From contig JAUHQD010000009.1 in NCBI GenBank assembly GCA_030418115.1, positions 62,001 to 126,000 of the forward strand: a DNA stretch of 64,000 nt, read 5' to 3'. Below the pieces are notes generated by a model that worked only from the letters and a program-made list of their open reading frames with translations, was not told the DNA's origin and did no database searches. Below, piece by piece: positions 35,932-43,921 of this stretch. This DNA is from Alteromonadaceae bacterium BrNp21-10. Lineage in GTDB: Bacteria; Pseudomonadota; Gammaproteobacteria; Enterobacterales; Alteromonadaceae. The position numbers and the translations under genes were made by a program. Numbering within the stretch: the stretch's first letter is position 1; the number at the start of each line of letters is the position of its first letter.

Positions 35932-36044
35932 GGCGCAGAATAATTTAAAAATGGGAAAGTTGAGTCGCAGTTTGCCGACCTGTAAGTATCAAATAACGGC
36001 TTGCTGATATGAAGCATAATATTTTTAACTGTGAAAGGGCGTAA

Positions 36045-36063
36045 GGCCGAGCTTCGCTTGGCC
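36045..36063. repeat. Left inverted-repeat hairpin flanking the SIR2 gene
   Basis: GGCCGAGC/GCTTGGCC hairpin with a TTC loop, all paired with one G-T wobble. It contains GAGCTTCGCTTGGC (36049-36062), present as its exact reverse complement at 38425-38438, on the other side of the SIR2 gene. Confidence 0.6.
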
Positions 36064-36128
36064 CGCGTTGAATATGGGAAGTTGATTGACGCCATAGTCT
36101 CTTGTTACATGTGGTTATCTCGTTTTTT

Positions 36129-38258
36129 CTATAATGGGTTGTCATACTTTGTTAGTATGCTATTAAAGAGATTGATCTGTGACTCAAGATTATCTGATAT
36201 AGAAGAAACTGTTTTTGAAAATTCTGAAACTCTTTCCAATACTCCTTTAGAAAATTTAATTGAATTTTGGTCGTTCTTGTAGGAATGTTGATAGTTTTTA
36301 ATGAGACTTTCTAACTCCACGGCAACCAGGTTTTTATCACCCTTAACCATAGCATTCATTATTTTTATGTCATAAAGCGTTATAAATCTATAGTTTTTCA
36401 AAGAGGAAAGGCTGGAGAATTTTTCATATGCTGATTCAGCAGTTGAAATAAAGTCATTTATCTGATTCTGACTCGATCTGCTTGCAGGTAATTTAGGTAG
36501 ATCAGAGTTATTCTTTACACCATATAGATATTTTGTAATCTCGGAGCATCTAAGTGCAAGCTGTGGATAATGAGCTATTTCAAAATCATCTTTACCTTCA
36601 TCAATATATTTTTTTCTATTACTTATTATACTGATATATAAACCAAGGGCGTTGGCATCTGAATTCTGTATTGCAATTCTAGCTAAATTATCATTTGCGA
36701 TTAATCTCCACATATCAGTGGGAACTAATTGATTTAAAAGTTTCACCTCGGTTTTGTCTAAACTATTTGTTTCCGCTAGGGCGTCTGAATAGTTGCAGTC
36801 AGCAATGACCTCCTTGAAATAGGCGGTCGATTTTTCAAGACATTTATTGGAATCCTTGCGGTTCATATAGAGCAGGCCAAGATAGTCCTTTGACATAGCC
36901 TTACAAAGAGTAAATATCGACTTGTCGATATTTCTTAGATTGATAGAAGTATCGTTAATTATCCTATCTATGTCTTCAACTATGCTTATAAATGATTTTT
37001 CGACAGACTTCGGAGAAATAAATCTTTTATTCCAATACTCATTGTGCGTATTTACAAGCCGCGTGATATCAAAACCAAAATAGTAATTAAGCTCTTTACC
37101 TTCTGACTCATATAATCCAGAAAATTTGGAAACTATGTCATTTGAATAGCCTAAACTAACTAAATAATAGTGCTCAGTCACAGACCATATTCTATCTAGC
37201 CCATATTCAATATCCTTCAATATATTGATAATACTTTCGACCGGTGTCGTTTCGAATATATTTTGTATTGGAGCACGATCGTTATGGTCAGTATCGACAG
37301 CGTATTTTTTGACAAGTTCTAGCTCAGCTTCCTTTTTGAGACTGTAAGAAAAGTCACAGGAAATAACACTATGTGTAATATTGTCGCTAAATATTATATT
37401 TTTTACGAATGGTGAAAATGAATCCTGCGGATTTTCTCTTCTTCTGCTAACCCAATACCCGAAGACGTCACCATTTTTGCTATTTACACTTTCTTCATCA
37501 TTAAATAACTCAGATAATAGCAAGTTCATATCATATTGATCATATCCGGAATAACCGACAAAATAGGTATTTCTGTACTGAATCAGGTTTTTAATATATT
37601 TTGCTGTTTTGGGAGGGAAGGGTCTGGCTAACTTTCGGGCAACAATGGTTGTAGGTGACTCATAGTCATTTTTATATTCTTCTTTAAGCATATCTAAATT
37701 GGTTTCACTTTTTTTAACTAGTGTTCCGTGTAAAATCACAAGATCATCTTCATTTATTGACTCAAAAGAGCTCCCTCCATTTTGTATTGACTCGGTCGTT
37801 TTTAGATTGTATTTAATTCCAAGCTTTTCAAATGAATAAACTAAAGATTGATCAAAGTTAGTAGTTAAAATAGGTCCGACCTTACCATTCTTTCTTAAAC
37901 TTGCAATTTGAAGAGAGGTGAGAGGTAGTTTGTCTGTATTTACATTTACAAACATCTTCCACGTTTCTTGTGGATCGAAATATTTATCTCCTAACCGATA
38001 AGAAAGTAACGAAAACAGCATTTCTAACGTTAGTCTATTGTCATTAATTCTAGCTATCACTTCTGATATATTTAATTTTTTTTCTGCATCAGGCGTCAAA
38101 TCAAGTAACCAATTTATAATCGCTTTCTTTATTGCTCTAGATGTTGGAAGGAAGGTAACCGCGCCTGCGCCAATAATTAGAGCCGGCTTGTGGTTGGATT
38201 CACGAGCACACTTAGAAATATGCTTATAGATATAGCTTTCATCATTAGAGAATGACAT
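36129..38258 (-). CDS. Standalone SIR2-domain protein, probable anti-phage defence
   Basis: A 709-residue protein with an N-terminal SIR2-like NADase/deacetylase domain (about 15-280): nucleotide-binding ALIIGAGAV at 26-34, LTTNFDQSL with Asn134, ILHG with His177, and YFVGYSGYD near 232-240. These correspond to the GAG, N-x-D, catalytic His and C-terminal GxGxSxxD elements of SIR2_2 proteins. Residues about 300-709 are helical and repeat-like, without a membrane segment or recognised catalytic motif; they may sense infection. Such fusions commonly deplete NAD+ in defence systems; that role is inferred. AAGGATG precedes the ATG. It is more AT-rich than neighbouring genes and is bracketed by repeats. 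No partner gene is adjacent. Confidence 0.82.
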   Translation of the reverse strand: MSFSNDESYIYKHISKCARESNHKPALIIGAGAVTFLPTSRAIKKAIINWLLDLTPDAEKKLNISEVIARINDNRLTLEMLFSLLSYRLGDKYFDPQETWKMFVNVNTDKLPLTSLQIASLRKNGKVGPILTTNFDQSLVYSFEKLGIKYNLKTTESIQNGGSSFESINEDDLVILHGTLVKKSETNLDMLKEEYKNDYESPTTIVARKLARPFPPKTAKYIKNLIQYRNTYFVGYSGYDQYDMNLLLSELFNDEESVNSKNGDVFGYWVSRRRENPQDSFSPFVKNIIFSDNITHSVISCDFSYSLKKEAELELVKKYAVDTDHNDRAPIQNIFETTPVESIINILKDIEYGLDRIWSVTEHYYLVSLGYSNDIVSKFSGLYESEGKELNYYFGFDITRLVNTHNEYWNKRFISPKSVEKSFISIVEDIDRIINDTSINLRNIDKSIFTLCKAMSKDYLGLLYMNRKDSNKCLEKSTAYFKEVIADCNYSDALAETNSLDKTEVKLLNQLVPTDMWRLIANDNLARIAIQNSDANALGLYISIISNRKKYIDEGKDDFEIAHYPQLALRCSEITKYLYGVKNNSDLPKLPASRSSQNQINDFISTAESAYEKFSSLSSLKNYRFITLYDIKIMNAMVKGDKNLVAVELESLIKNYQHSYKNDQNSIKFSKGVLERVSEFSKTVSSISDNLESQINLFNSILTKYDNPL

Positions 38259-38311
38259 ATATTACATCCTTATATAGAGATTTTCCGGCATCTAAATCGC
38301 AGAGCGATTAT

Positions 38312-38356
38312 TAAACATATCCTTACAAGGTAGGTTAACTTGTAAGGATATGTTTA
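38312..38356. repeat. 18-bp perfect hairpin upstream of the SIR2 gene
   Basis: TAAACATATCCTTACAAG (38312-38329) pairs perfectly with 38339-38356 across a 9-base loop. A smaller perfect hairpin (AATCGC/GCGATT) lies just beyond it at 38295-38309, nearer the gene. On the plus strand it is followed by TATATTTTTAG. It may be a terminator insulating the gene, an operator, or a recombination site. Confidence 0.7.
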
Positions 38357-38424
38357 TATATTTTTAGTCAGACTAATAAATAATATAGTAAACAAGATAA
38401 AGTTAAATAGGTTAGGTGATTATA

Positions 38425-38438
38425 GCCAAGCGAAGCTC
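38425..38438 (-). repeat. Right inverted copy of the flanking repeat
   Basis: GCCAAGCGAAGCTC, the exact reverse complement of 36049-36062. It adjoins the end of the IS4 remnant. Confidence 0.55.
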
Positions 38439-38448
38439 TGTCTCTTGA

Positions 38449-38711
38449 TCACAAGTTAGTCTCCAGAGACTGAGCTAACTCGTAACCTTCAGGAATGGCT
38501 TGTAATTTTAGCCATCCTTGCCATAACACTTTAACGGATGCGCGCCCAGTACGTTTGGTATCTTTCCAACCTCCCAACTTAGCTAGTTCTCGATATGTCC
38601 ATAACATACTGGGAGGGGGATCGGGTAGCGTTGTTTTCATTCTTTTTAGCCACAGTAATTTCCATGCTTTCGTCGATAACACAGTGTAACCATCCCTTTT
38701 AACGATCAGAT
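38449..38711 (-). pseudogene. IS4-family transposase, C-terminal remnant
   Basis: The frame reads about 86 codons from a stop at 38712 to the natural-looking C-terminus. VKRDGYTVLSTKAWKLLWL, then YRELAKLGGWKDTKRTGRASVKVLWQGWLKLQ, follow the conserved ending of IS4-type transposases (the AKLGG and W-x-G parts). The DDE catalytic residues and all upstream domains are absent, and no upstream fragment is found, so the element is dead. Its presence supports this islet being a site of past insertions. Confidence 0.75.
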
Positions 38712-38901
38712 ATCAATAGAGTTTTCCTGCTTTAGTCGCTGTGAATAGCCAAATAGATATATCTGGGTTCCGCCTAAAACCACCAATAGCATTTCCATAA
38801 ATGCCATTGGCTCAAAGTTAACGATAGTTGTCTAACAAGCCCATGTCCAAGTTCCGTAAACTCATCAATACTGTATGCCATTACCTACAAGGAGAATAAC
38901 T

Positions 38902-39297
38902 ATGTCATCAGTCGTCACCCGAATCCCCGCTGCCAGTAGCGATAAAGCCTTATCCCATTTCAGTAAACTGTTAGAGTTTGAAACCGATTGTTGGGATGTA
39001 CATTTTGCGATGAGCAATAACCGACAGGACTTTGTATTACTGGATGTGCGTGGTGAGCTGTTGTTTGTGGATGGGCATATTCAGGGGGCGGTGAATTTGC
39101 CCCATAAGAAAATATCCAAAGAAACCTTGGCACACTATCCAGTCGAGCAATTAATCGTGGTTTATTGTGCTGGCCCCCATTGCAATGGCACCGAGAAAGC
39201 CGCTATAAAGATTGCTGAGTTAGGTCGTCCGGTTAAGAAAATGATTGGTGGTGTAACAGGGTGGTTGGATGAAGGTTTTGAATTAGTCTCGAGTTAA
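38902..39297 (+). CDS. Single-domain rhodanese-like protein
   Basis: Sulfurtransferase-type protein of 131 residues. The rhodanese fold elements are LLDVRGELLFVDGHIQGAVNLPH at 46-68 and the active-site loop VVYCAGPHCNGTEKAA, with the likely catalytic Cys89 and a second Cys94, followed by KKMIGGVTGWLDEGF. AAGGAGA lies 7 bases before the ATG; an upstream in-frame ATG lacks such a site. No signal peptide. It is followed in the same direction by two acetyltransferase genes, at close spacing, which suggests one small operon. The physiological substrate is unknown. Confidence 0.88.
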   Translation: MSSVVTRIPAASSDKALSHFSKLLEFETDCWDVHFAMSNNRQDFVLLDVRGELLFVDGHIQGAVNLPHKKISKETLAHYPVEQLIVVYCAGPHCNGTEKAAIKIAELGRPVKKMIGGVTGWLDEGFELVSS

Positions 39298-39320
39298 GCT
39301 CGCTTTTTAAGGGAAGTAAT

Positions 39321-39752
39321 ATGATGGTTGATGGGTATCGAATAAGTAGCAAACCACAAGAGATGGATATTAAAACAATCCACGCTTTTATCTCTGCAAG
39401 CTATTGGGCAGCGGGGATCCCGTTGGCGACGTTTCAAACCGCCTTGCAGAATTCGTTGTGCTTTGGGGTATTTACCGATAGTGGCGAACAGGTTGGCTTT
39501 GCGCGAATGATTACCGACCATGCTACTTATGCCTATTTAGCCGACGTGTATATTCTTGAAGGCCATCGTGGCATTGGCTTAAGCAAGTGGTTAATGCAGG
39601 TGATCCATCAGCATCCTTCGTTACAAGGTTTAAGACGGATCACCCTAGCTACTCGCGATGCTCATGGTTTATATAGCCAGTTTGGTTATAAAGTCCTAAG
39701 TGCCCCGGATATTTTTATGGAAAAATGGAACCCGCAAGCTTATGTCCGTTAG
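39321..39752 (+). CDS. GNAT-family N-acetyltransferase
   Basis: 143 residues with the GNAT fold: an N-terminal FISASYWAAGIPLATFQTAL region, a central strand VGFARMITDHATYAYLADVYI, and the acetyl-CoA-binding turn EGHRGIGLSKWLMQVI (the Q/R-x-x-G-x-G/A motif as RGIG), then TRDAHGLYSQFGY. These features fit an acetyl-CoA-dependent acyltransferase of unknown substrate. GGGAAG precedes the ATG. The stop overlaps the start of the next GNAT gene by 11 bases. Confidence 0.87.
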   Translation: MMVDGYRISSKPQEMDIKTIHAFISASYWAAGIPLATFQTALQNSLCFGVFTDSGEQVGFARMITDHATYAYLADVYILEGHRGIGLSKWLMQVIHQHPSLQGLRRITLATRDAHGLYSQFGYKVLSAPDIFMEKWNPQAYVR

Positions 39753-40212
39753 TGCTGCTCAAGTTCTGATCCGTTATGCGGAAGTCGCAGACTTAGCGCA
39801 TATTATCGAATTGTGTCATCAGCATGCGCAGTTTGAAGGTGCGAATTATTCTGCCGAGGGTAAGTTAGCAAGTCTTAGAATTTCCTTGTTTGCTGAAGTA
39901 CCGGCGCTGTATTGTGTGGTTGTCGAGCTTGACGCTGACATCGTTGCTTACGCTAGTTACATGCGCCAATTTTCGACTTGGGATGCGGGCTATTATTTGT
40001 ATATGGATTGTTTGTATTTAAAGGATGAAGTACGAGGGATCGGCATTGGCGCTAAGTTAATGCAGTGGATTCGTGGTGAAGCCAAGCGTTTGCACTGTAA
40101 ACATATTCAATGGCAAACACCGATAGACAATGAAAGCGCCATTGGTTTTTACCGTCAACAAGGGGCAATTGATAAAACAAAGGCGCGTTTTTTCCTTTCG
40201 ATTAAAGGTTAA
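39742..40212 (+). CDS. GNAT-family N-acetyltransferase
   Basis: 156 residues of a second GNAT protein: IRYAEVADLAHIIELC at the start, YLYMDCLYLKDEVRGIGIGAKLMQWI with the acetyl-CoA site RGIGIG, and WQTPIDNESAIGFYRQQGA near the end. This C-terminal pattern resembles diamine/aminoglycoside-type GNATs, but the substrate is not predictable. The ATG at 39742 lies inside the end of the preceding gene, so translation is coupled; an upstream ATG in frame would overlap too far. A hairpin TGCAGC/GCTGCA follows at 40216-40230. Confidence 0.86.
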   Translation: MSVSAAQVLIRYAEVADLAHIIELCHQHAQFEGANYSAEGKLASLRISLFAEVPALYCVVVELDADIVAYASYMRQFSTWDAGYYLYMDCLYLKDEVRGIGIGAKLMQWIRGEAKRLHCKHIQWQTPIDNESAIGFYRQQGAIDKTKARFFLSIKG

Positions 40213-40353
40213 ATTTGCAGCAATGCTGCATGAAAACTCGTTTTTCGCAAAAATCACAAAGTGAAAGGCGTGTTTTCATAACCTAATTTCATTGAACCTT
40301 GGGACTAAATCCCTTCTAATTGATAGTTATCATATTGTAATAGTGGATCACAC

Positions 40354-42108
40354 ATGCTTTACATAAGAATAACAACAATATTGTTAAGTGGATTAGCAAC
40401 CAGCGCACTGATGGGTTGTGGTGACCAAACGACTACTCCAAGTTCATCCAATGAGTTGGCAACTGTCACAGCCAGCGTCAGCCAGCTTATTAAACTTAAT
40501 CAAATCGGTTTTTTACCAACGGCTGAAAAATTAGCGGTAGTGCCAAATGTTAGCGCCACAGAATTCACTTTAATCAATGTCGACACCAATGCCGTGATAT
40601 TAACCGGAACATTAGGCGCCGCTAACAATTGGCTGCCTGCTGATGAGTCAGTAAAAATTGCTGATTTTTCTGCGGTACAAACAGCTGGCAGTTATCGTAT
40701 TGAAGTACAAGGCGTAGCACCGTCATCTACTTTTAGTATTGGTGAACAGGTGTTGTCTGATGTTCATGATGCCGCCATAAAAGCCTACTATTACAATCGC
40801 GCCAGTACCGAGTTATTGCCGGAGCAAGCCGGTGTTTATGCCAGAGCCGCAGGCCATGCTGATACGAATGTTATGCTGCATAGTAGTGCCGCTTCCGATG
40901 CGCGTCCCGAAGGGACTATTATTAGTGCGCCCAAGGGTTGGTATGATGCCGGTGATTACGGTAAGTATGTGGTGAATTCTGGTATTACTACCTACACCTT
41001 GCTGGCGGCGTTTGAACATTTTCCGCAATTTTATACACAGCGAAATTTAGCCATTCCAGAATCCCTTGATAATGTGCCGGATATTTTGGACGAAGTGAAA
41101 TGGAATCTAGATTGGCTGCTGGCCATGCAGGATCCTAACGACGGAGGGGTGTATCACAAGTTAACCACTTTGCGTTTTAGTGGTATACCCATGCCCGCAG
41201 ATGCCACCGCGCAGCGTTATGTAGTACAAAAGGGCACCGCAGCAGCGCTAAATTTTAGTGCGGTAATGGCGGTGGCTAGTCGTATCTATGCCGCTTATGA
41301 CAGTCAATTTCCTGGGTTAGCACAAAACTATCAACAAGCGGCCATTAGTAGTTGGCAGTGGGCGCAGCAGCATCAAAATGTGCCGTATCAGCAACCAAGT
41401 GACGTATCTACAGGGGCCTACGGCGATCGTACCTTTACCGATGAATTCAGCTGGGCTGCAGCGGAGTTGTATTTGCTGACAGAGGATGACAGTTACTTAC
41501 AGGCCTTTAAACAATTTACCGATGGCGTGGGGACACCGAGCTGGGCAAATACATCAGCCTTGGGGATAATGTCGTTATTGGCTAACGGAAAATCACTGTT
41601 GCCAGCAGATGAATATCAGGGGCTTCTAGATAAAATGTTAGGTTTAGCCGACAGTATTGTGGCAGTCGATCAACAATCCGCTTATCGAGTGGCCATGGCA
41701 CCTAACGACTTTGTTTGGGGCAGTAATGCCGTAGCGCTAAATAAAGCCATAATGGTTTTACAAGCTTATGGTTTAACTCAACAAGCCCAGTATAAGAATA
41801 CCGCTCAAGGCCTTGTGGATTATGTTTTAGGTAAGAACCCCACTGATTATTCTTATGTCACTGGTTTTGGTCATAAAACCCCAATGGATATTCATCATCG
41901 CCCTTCAAAGGCCGATGATATAGTTGCACCGGTGCCCGGATTCATTGCCGGTGGTGCGCAACCCGGTCAGCAAGATAAATGCAGTTATCCATCGAAACTC
42001 GCTGCAAAATCTTACGTGGATGATTATTGTAGCTACTCAACCAACGAGATAGCCATTAACTGGAATGCGCCTCTGGTGTATGTTCTTGCAGGGTTACAAG
42101 CTTTATAA
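40354..42108 (+). CDS. GH9-family lipoprotein glycosidase (cellulase-type)
   Basis: Surface or periplasmic lipoprotein of 584 residues (lipobox ALMGC, Cys22). After a Thr/Ser-rich link come an Ig-like CelD_N domain (about 47-130) and a GH9 (alpha/alpha)6 domain. Seen: GWYDAGDYGKYV with the catalytic-base Asp pair at 198 and 201, the HHRPS histidine motif, and STNEIAINWNAP with the acid Glu565. GH9 enzymes cleave beta-1,4-glucans; some act on short oligosaccharides. It leads an operon of xylan enzymes, so its true substrate may be mixed or side-chain-containing plant cell-wall glucan. A GTGGA site precedes the ATG. Confidence 0.9.
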   Translation: MLYIRITTILLSGLATSALMGCGDQTTTPSSSNELATVTASVSQLIKLNQIGFLPTAEKLAVVPNVSATEFTLINVDTNAVILTGTLGAANNWLPADESVKIADFSAVQTAGSYRIEVQGVAPSSTFSIGEQVLSDVHDAAIKAYYYNRASTELLPEQAGVYARAAGHADTNVMLHSSAASDARPEGTIISAPKGWYDAGDYGKYVVNSGITTYTLLAAFEHFPQFYTQRNLAIPESLDNVPDILDEVKWNLDWLLAMQDPNDGGVYHKLTTLRFSGIPMPADATAQRYVVQKGTAAALNFSAVMAVASRIYAAYDSQFPGLAQNYQQAAISSWQWAQQHQNVPYQQPSDVSTGAYGDRTFTDEFSWAAAELYLLTEDDSYLQAFKQFTDGVGTPSWANTSALGIMSLLANGKSLLPADEYQGLLDKMLGLADSIVAVDQQSAYRVAMAPNDFVWGSNAVALNKAIMVLQAYGLTQQAQYKNTAQGLVDYVLGKNPTDYSYVTGFGHKTPMDIHHRPSKADDIVAPVPGFIAGGAQPGQQDKCSYPSKLAAKSYVDDYCSYSTNEIAINWNAPLVYVLAGLQAL

Positions 42109-42174
42109 AAAACCAATAGTAGAATAAACCTAGGACGCTGTTATGGTGTCCTGGGATTTGCTTTAGGAAAAAAC

Positions 42175-43908
42175 ATGTATACAAGTAAACTTAGGTTGGA
42201 ATTAACAACCGTAATAGCCTTATTGTTATTAGTTGGCTGTCAGCAATCTAGTCATGAAATCGATGAAAAAGTGCAATCAGTCGCTAATGGATCCAATACC
42301 ACAGCAAGCTTTAATTGGTTTGAATATAGCGGGAATGATGATGTTTTTTCGATGCCCCATAAATCGGGACAATATCAAAACCCTATCGTCAGCGGCTTTT
42401 ATCCCGATCCTAGTATTACCCGTAAAGGTGATGATTACTATATGGCAGTGTCGTCCTTTGCTTATGCGCCGGGTGTACCGATTCTTCACAGCAAAGATTT
42501 AGTTAACTGGTCACTGGTTGGCCATGCCTTAACTCGCGAGTCGCAAATTAGTATGCAAGGGCGCAGTGTCTCCGAGGGCATATATGCGCCAACATTGCGC
42601 TATCACAAAGGGTTGTTCTATATGATCACCACCGAAGTGTATGGCAAAGGTAATTTTTTTGTGACTGCCACTGACCCCGCCGGTGAATGGTCTGAGCCTA
42701 ATTTGTTACCAGAAGTGGGCGGCATTGATCCCGACATCTTTTTTGATGATGACGGCAAAGTCTACATTACTCATAACAATGGTCCAGAAGGTGAGCCTTT
42801 ATATAATGGCCACCGCGCTATTTGGATGTGGGAGTATGATTTAGCGGCCAAGAAAATAGTGGCTGAGTCTGGTCGTGTTATTGTTAACGGCGGTACGGAT
42901 TTAGCCAAACAACCTATATGGATTGAAGCCCCCCATGTATACAAAATCAATGGTTGGTACTATTTGCTGTGTGCTGAAGGCGGTACCGGTTACGATCATT
43001 CTGAAGTGGTCTTTCGTACTCGCAGCTTAAGCGAGCCTTTTGAGCCTTATGTTAACAATCCTATTCTGACCCAACGGGATTTGGATATCGACCGAGTTAA
43101 TCCGATCACCACTGCAGGTCATGCGGATATAGTGCAAACAGCAGAAGGCGATTGGTGGGCGGTGTTTTTGGCCACTCGCGCTTACGATAAAACCTTTTAT
43201 AACACTGGCCGTGAATCTTTCTTACTGCCAGTGAGCTGGGAAAATGACTGGCCGCATATATTGCCACAAGGTCGAGCTATTCCTTATTTGCTGGCTAAAC
43301 CCGCAATTAAAAACCATGATGCTATAGATCAGGAACCGCTCACGGGTAATTTTAGCTGGCGTGATGATTTTGTATCTTCACAACTCAATCTACATTGGAA
43401 TGTATTGCGTACGGTTAATCGTGATTGGCTGACATTAAATAATGGCCAACTGTCCCTTGATGCCAGCGCAGTGGCATTAAGGGACAATCAACAGCCGGCC
43501 TTTATTGGCCGTCGCCAACAGCATATGAAGTATGAGGCTAAAACCTCGTTAACATTAAGCGCAAATCAACAGTTCTCAGCGGGGCTGGTAGCGTTTCAAA
43601 ATGAAAAATATCACTACTATATGGGTGTTAAAAAGGACAGTGGGGATTATCAGATATTCCTTGAGCAGGTCAAAGGCGGTGTCACCAGTATTTTGCAAAG
43701 CCAGAACTTTACTGCCAATGCCGGTGACGAAGTGCAGCTGATAATGTCAGGTGATAAAGCGGATATCTCTTTTGCTTATCAAATTGGCGATGGCGCACCA
43801 CAAAGTTTAGTTAAACATGCTGATGGCAAAATGCTGAGTACTGCCATTGCCCAAGGCTTTGTCGGCACTATGTTAGGCTTACATAGTCGACTCGAAAACA
43901 ATCAATAA
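42175..43908 (+). CDS. GH43-family beta-xylosidase-type lipoprotein
   Basis: 577-residue lipoprotein (lipobox LLVGC). The five-bladed propeller of GH43 is visible with its three acids: base Asp78 in FYPDPSI, pKa-modulator Asp185 in GGIDPDIFF, and acid Glu251 in WIEAPHVY. The C-terminal 200 residues form a concanavalin-like beta-xylosidase C2-type domain (FSWRDDFVSSQLNLHW). The pattern best fits subfamilies with beta-xylosidase or arabinofuranosidase activity. AGGA precedes the ATG; GH115 starts 13 bp after the stop. It probably trims xylo-oligosaccharides outside the cytoplasm. Confidence 0.9.
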   Translation: MYTSKLRLELTTVIALLLLVGCQQSSHEIDEKVQSVANGSNTTASFNWFEYSGNDDVFSMPHKSGQYQNPIVSGFYPDPSITRKGDDYYMAVSSFAYAPGVPILHSKDLVNWSLVGHALTRESQISMQGRSVSEGIYAPTLRYHKGLFYMITTEVYGKGNFFVTATDPAGEWSEPNLLPEVGGIDPDIFFDDDGKVYITHNNGPEGEPLYNGHRAIWMWEYDLAAKKIVAESGRVIVNGGTDLAKQPIWIEAPHVYKINGWYYLLCAEGGTGYDHSEVVFRTRSLSEPFEPYVNNPILTQRDLDIDRVNPITTAGHADIVQTAEGDWWAVFLATRAYDKTFYNTGRESFLLPVSWENDWPHILPQGRAIPYLLAKPAIKNHDAIDQEPLTGNFSWRDDFVSSQLNLHWNVLRTVNRDWLTLNNGQLSLDASAVALRDNQQPAFIGRRQQHMKYEAKTSLTLSANQQFSAGLVAFQNEKYHYYMGVKKDSGDYQIFLEQVKGGVTSILQSQNFTANAGDEVQLIMSGDKADISFAYQIGDGAPQSLVKHADGKMLSTAIAQGFVGTMLGLHSRLENNQ

Positions 43909-43921
43909 TAGGCTGGATGTA

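Noticed and set aside
35728-35943. Two 60-64 codon frames, one on each strand, over hairpin array 2.
   Set aside because: They arise from palindromic DNA, which opens both strands alike. No ribosome site or family features.
34291-36063. Hairpin arrays as integron attC sites or a CRISPR array.
   Set aside because: No RYYYAAC/GTTRRRY core pairs, no cassette ORFs with consistent orientation or integrase, and no evenly spaced identical repeats with spacers.
38425-38470. AGTCTC/GAGACT hairpin near the IS4 remnant as another member of the hairpin-array family.
   Set aside because: It lies within the coding end of the transposase remnant, so the symmetry may be native to the insertion sequence.
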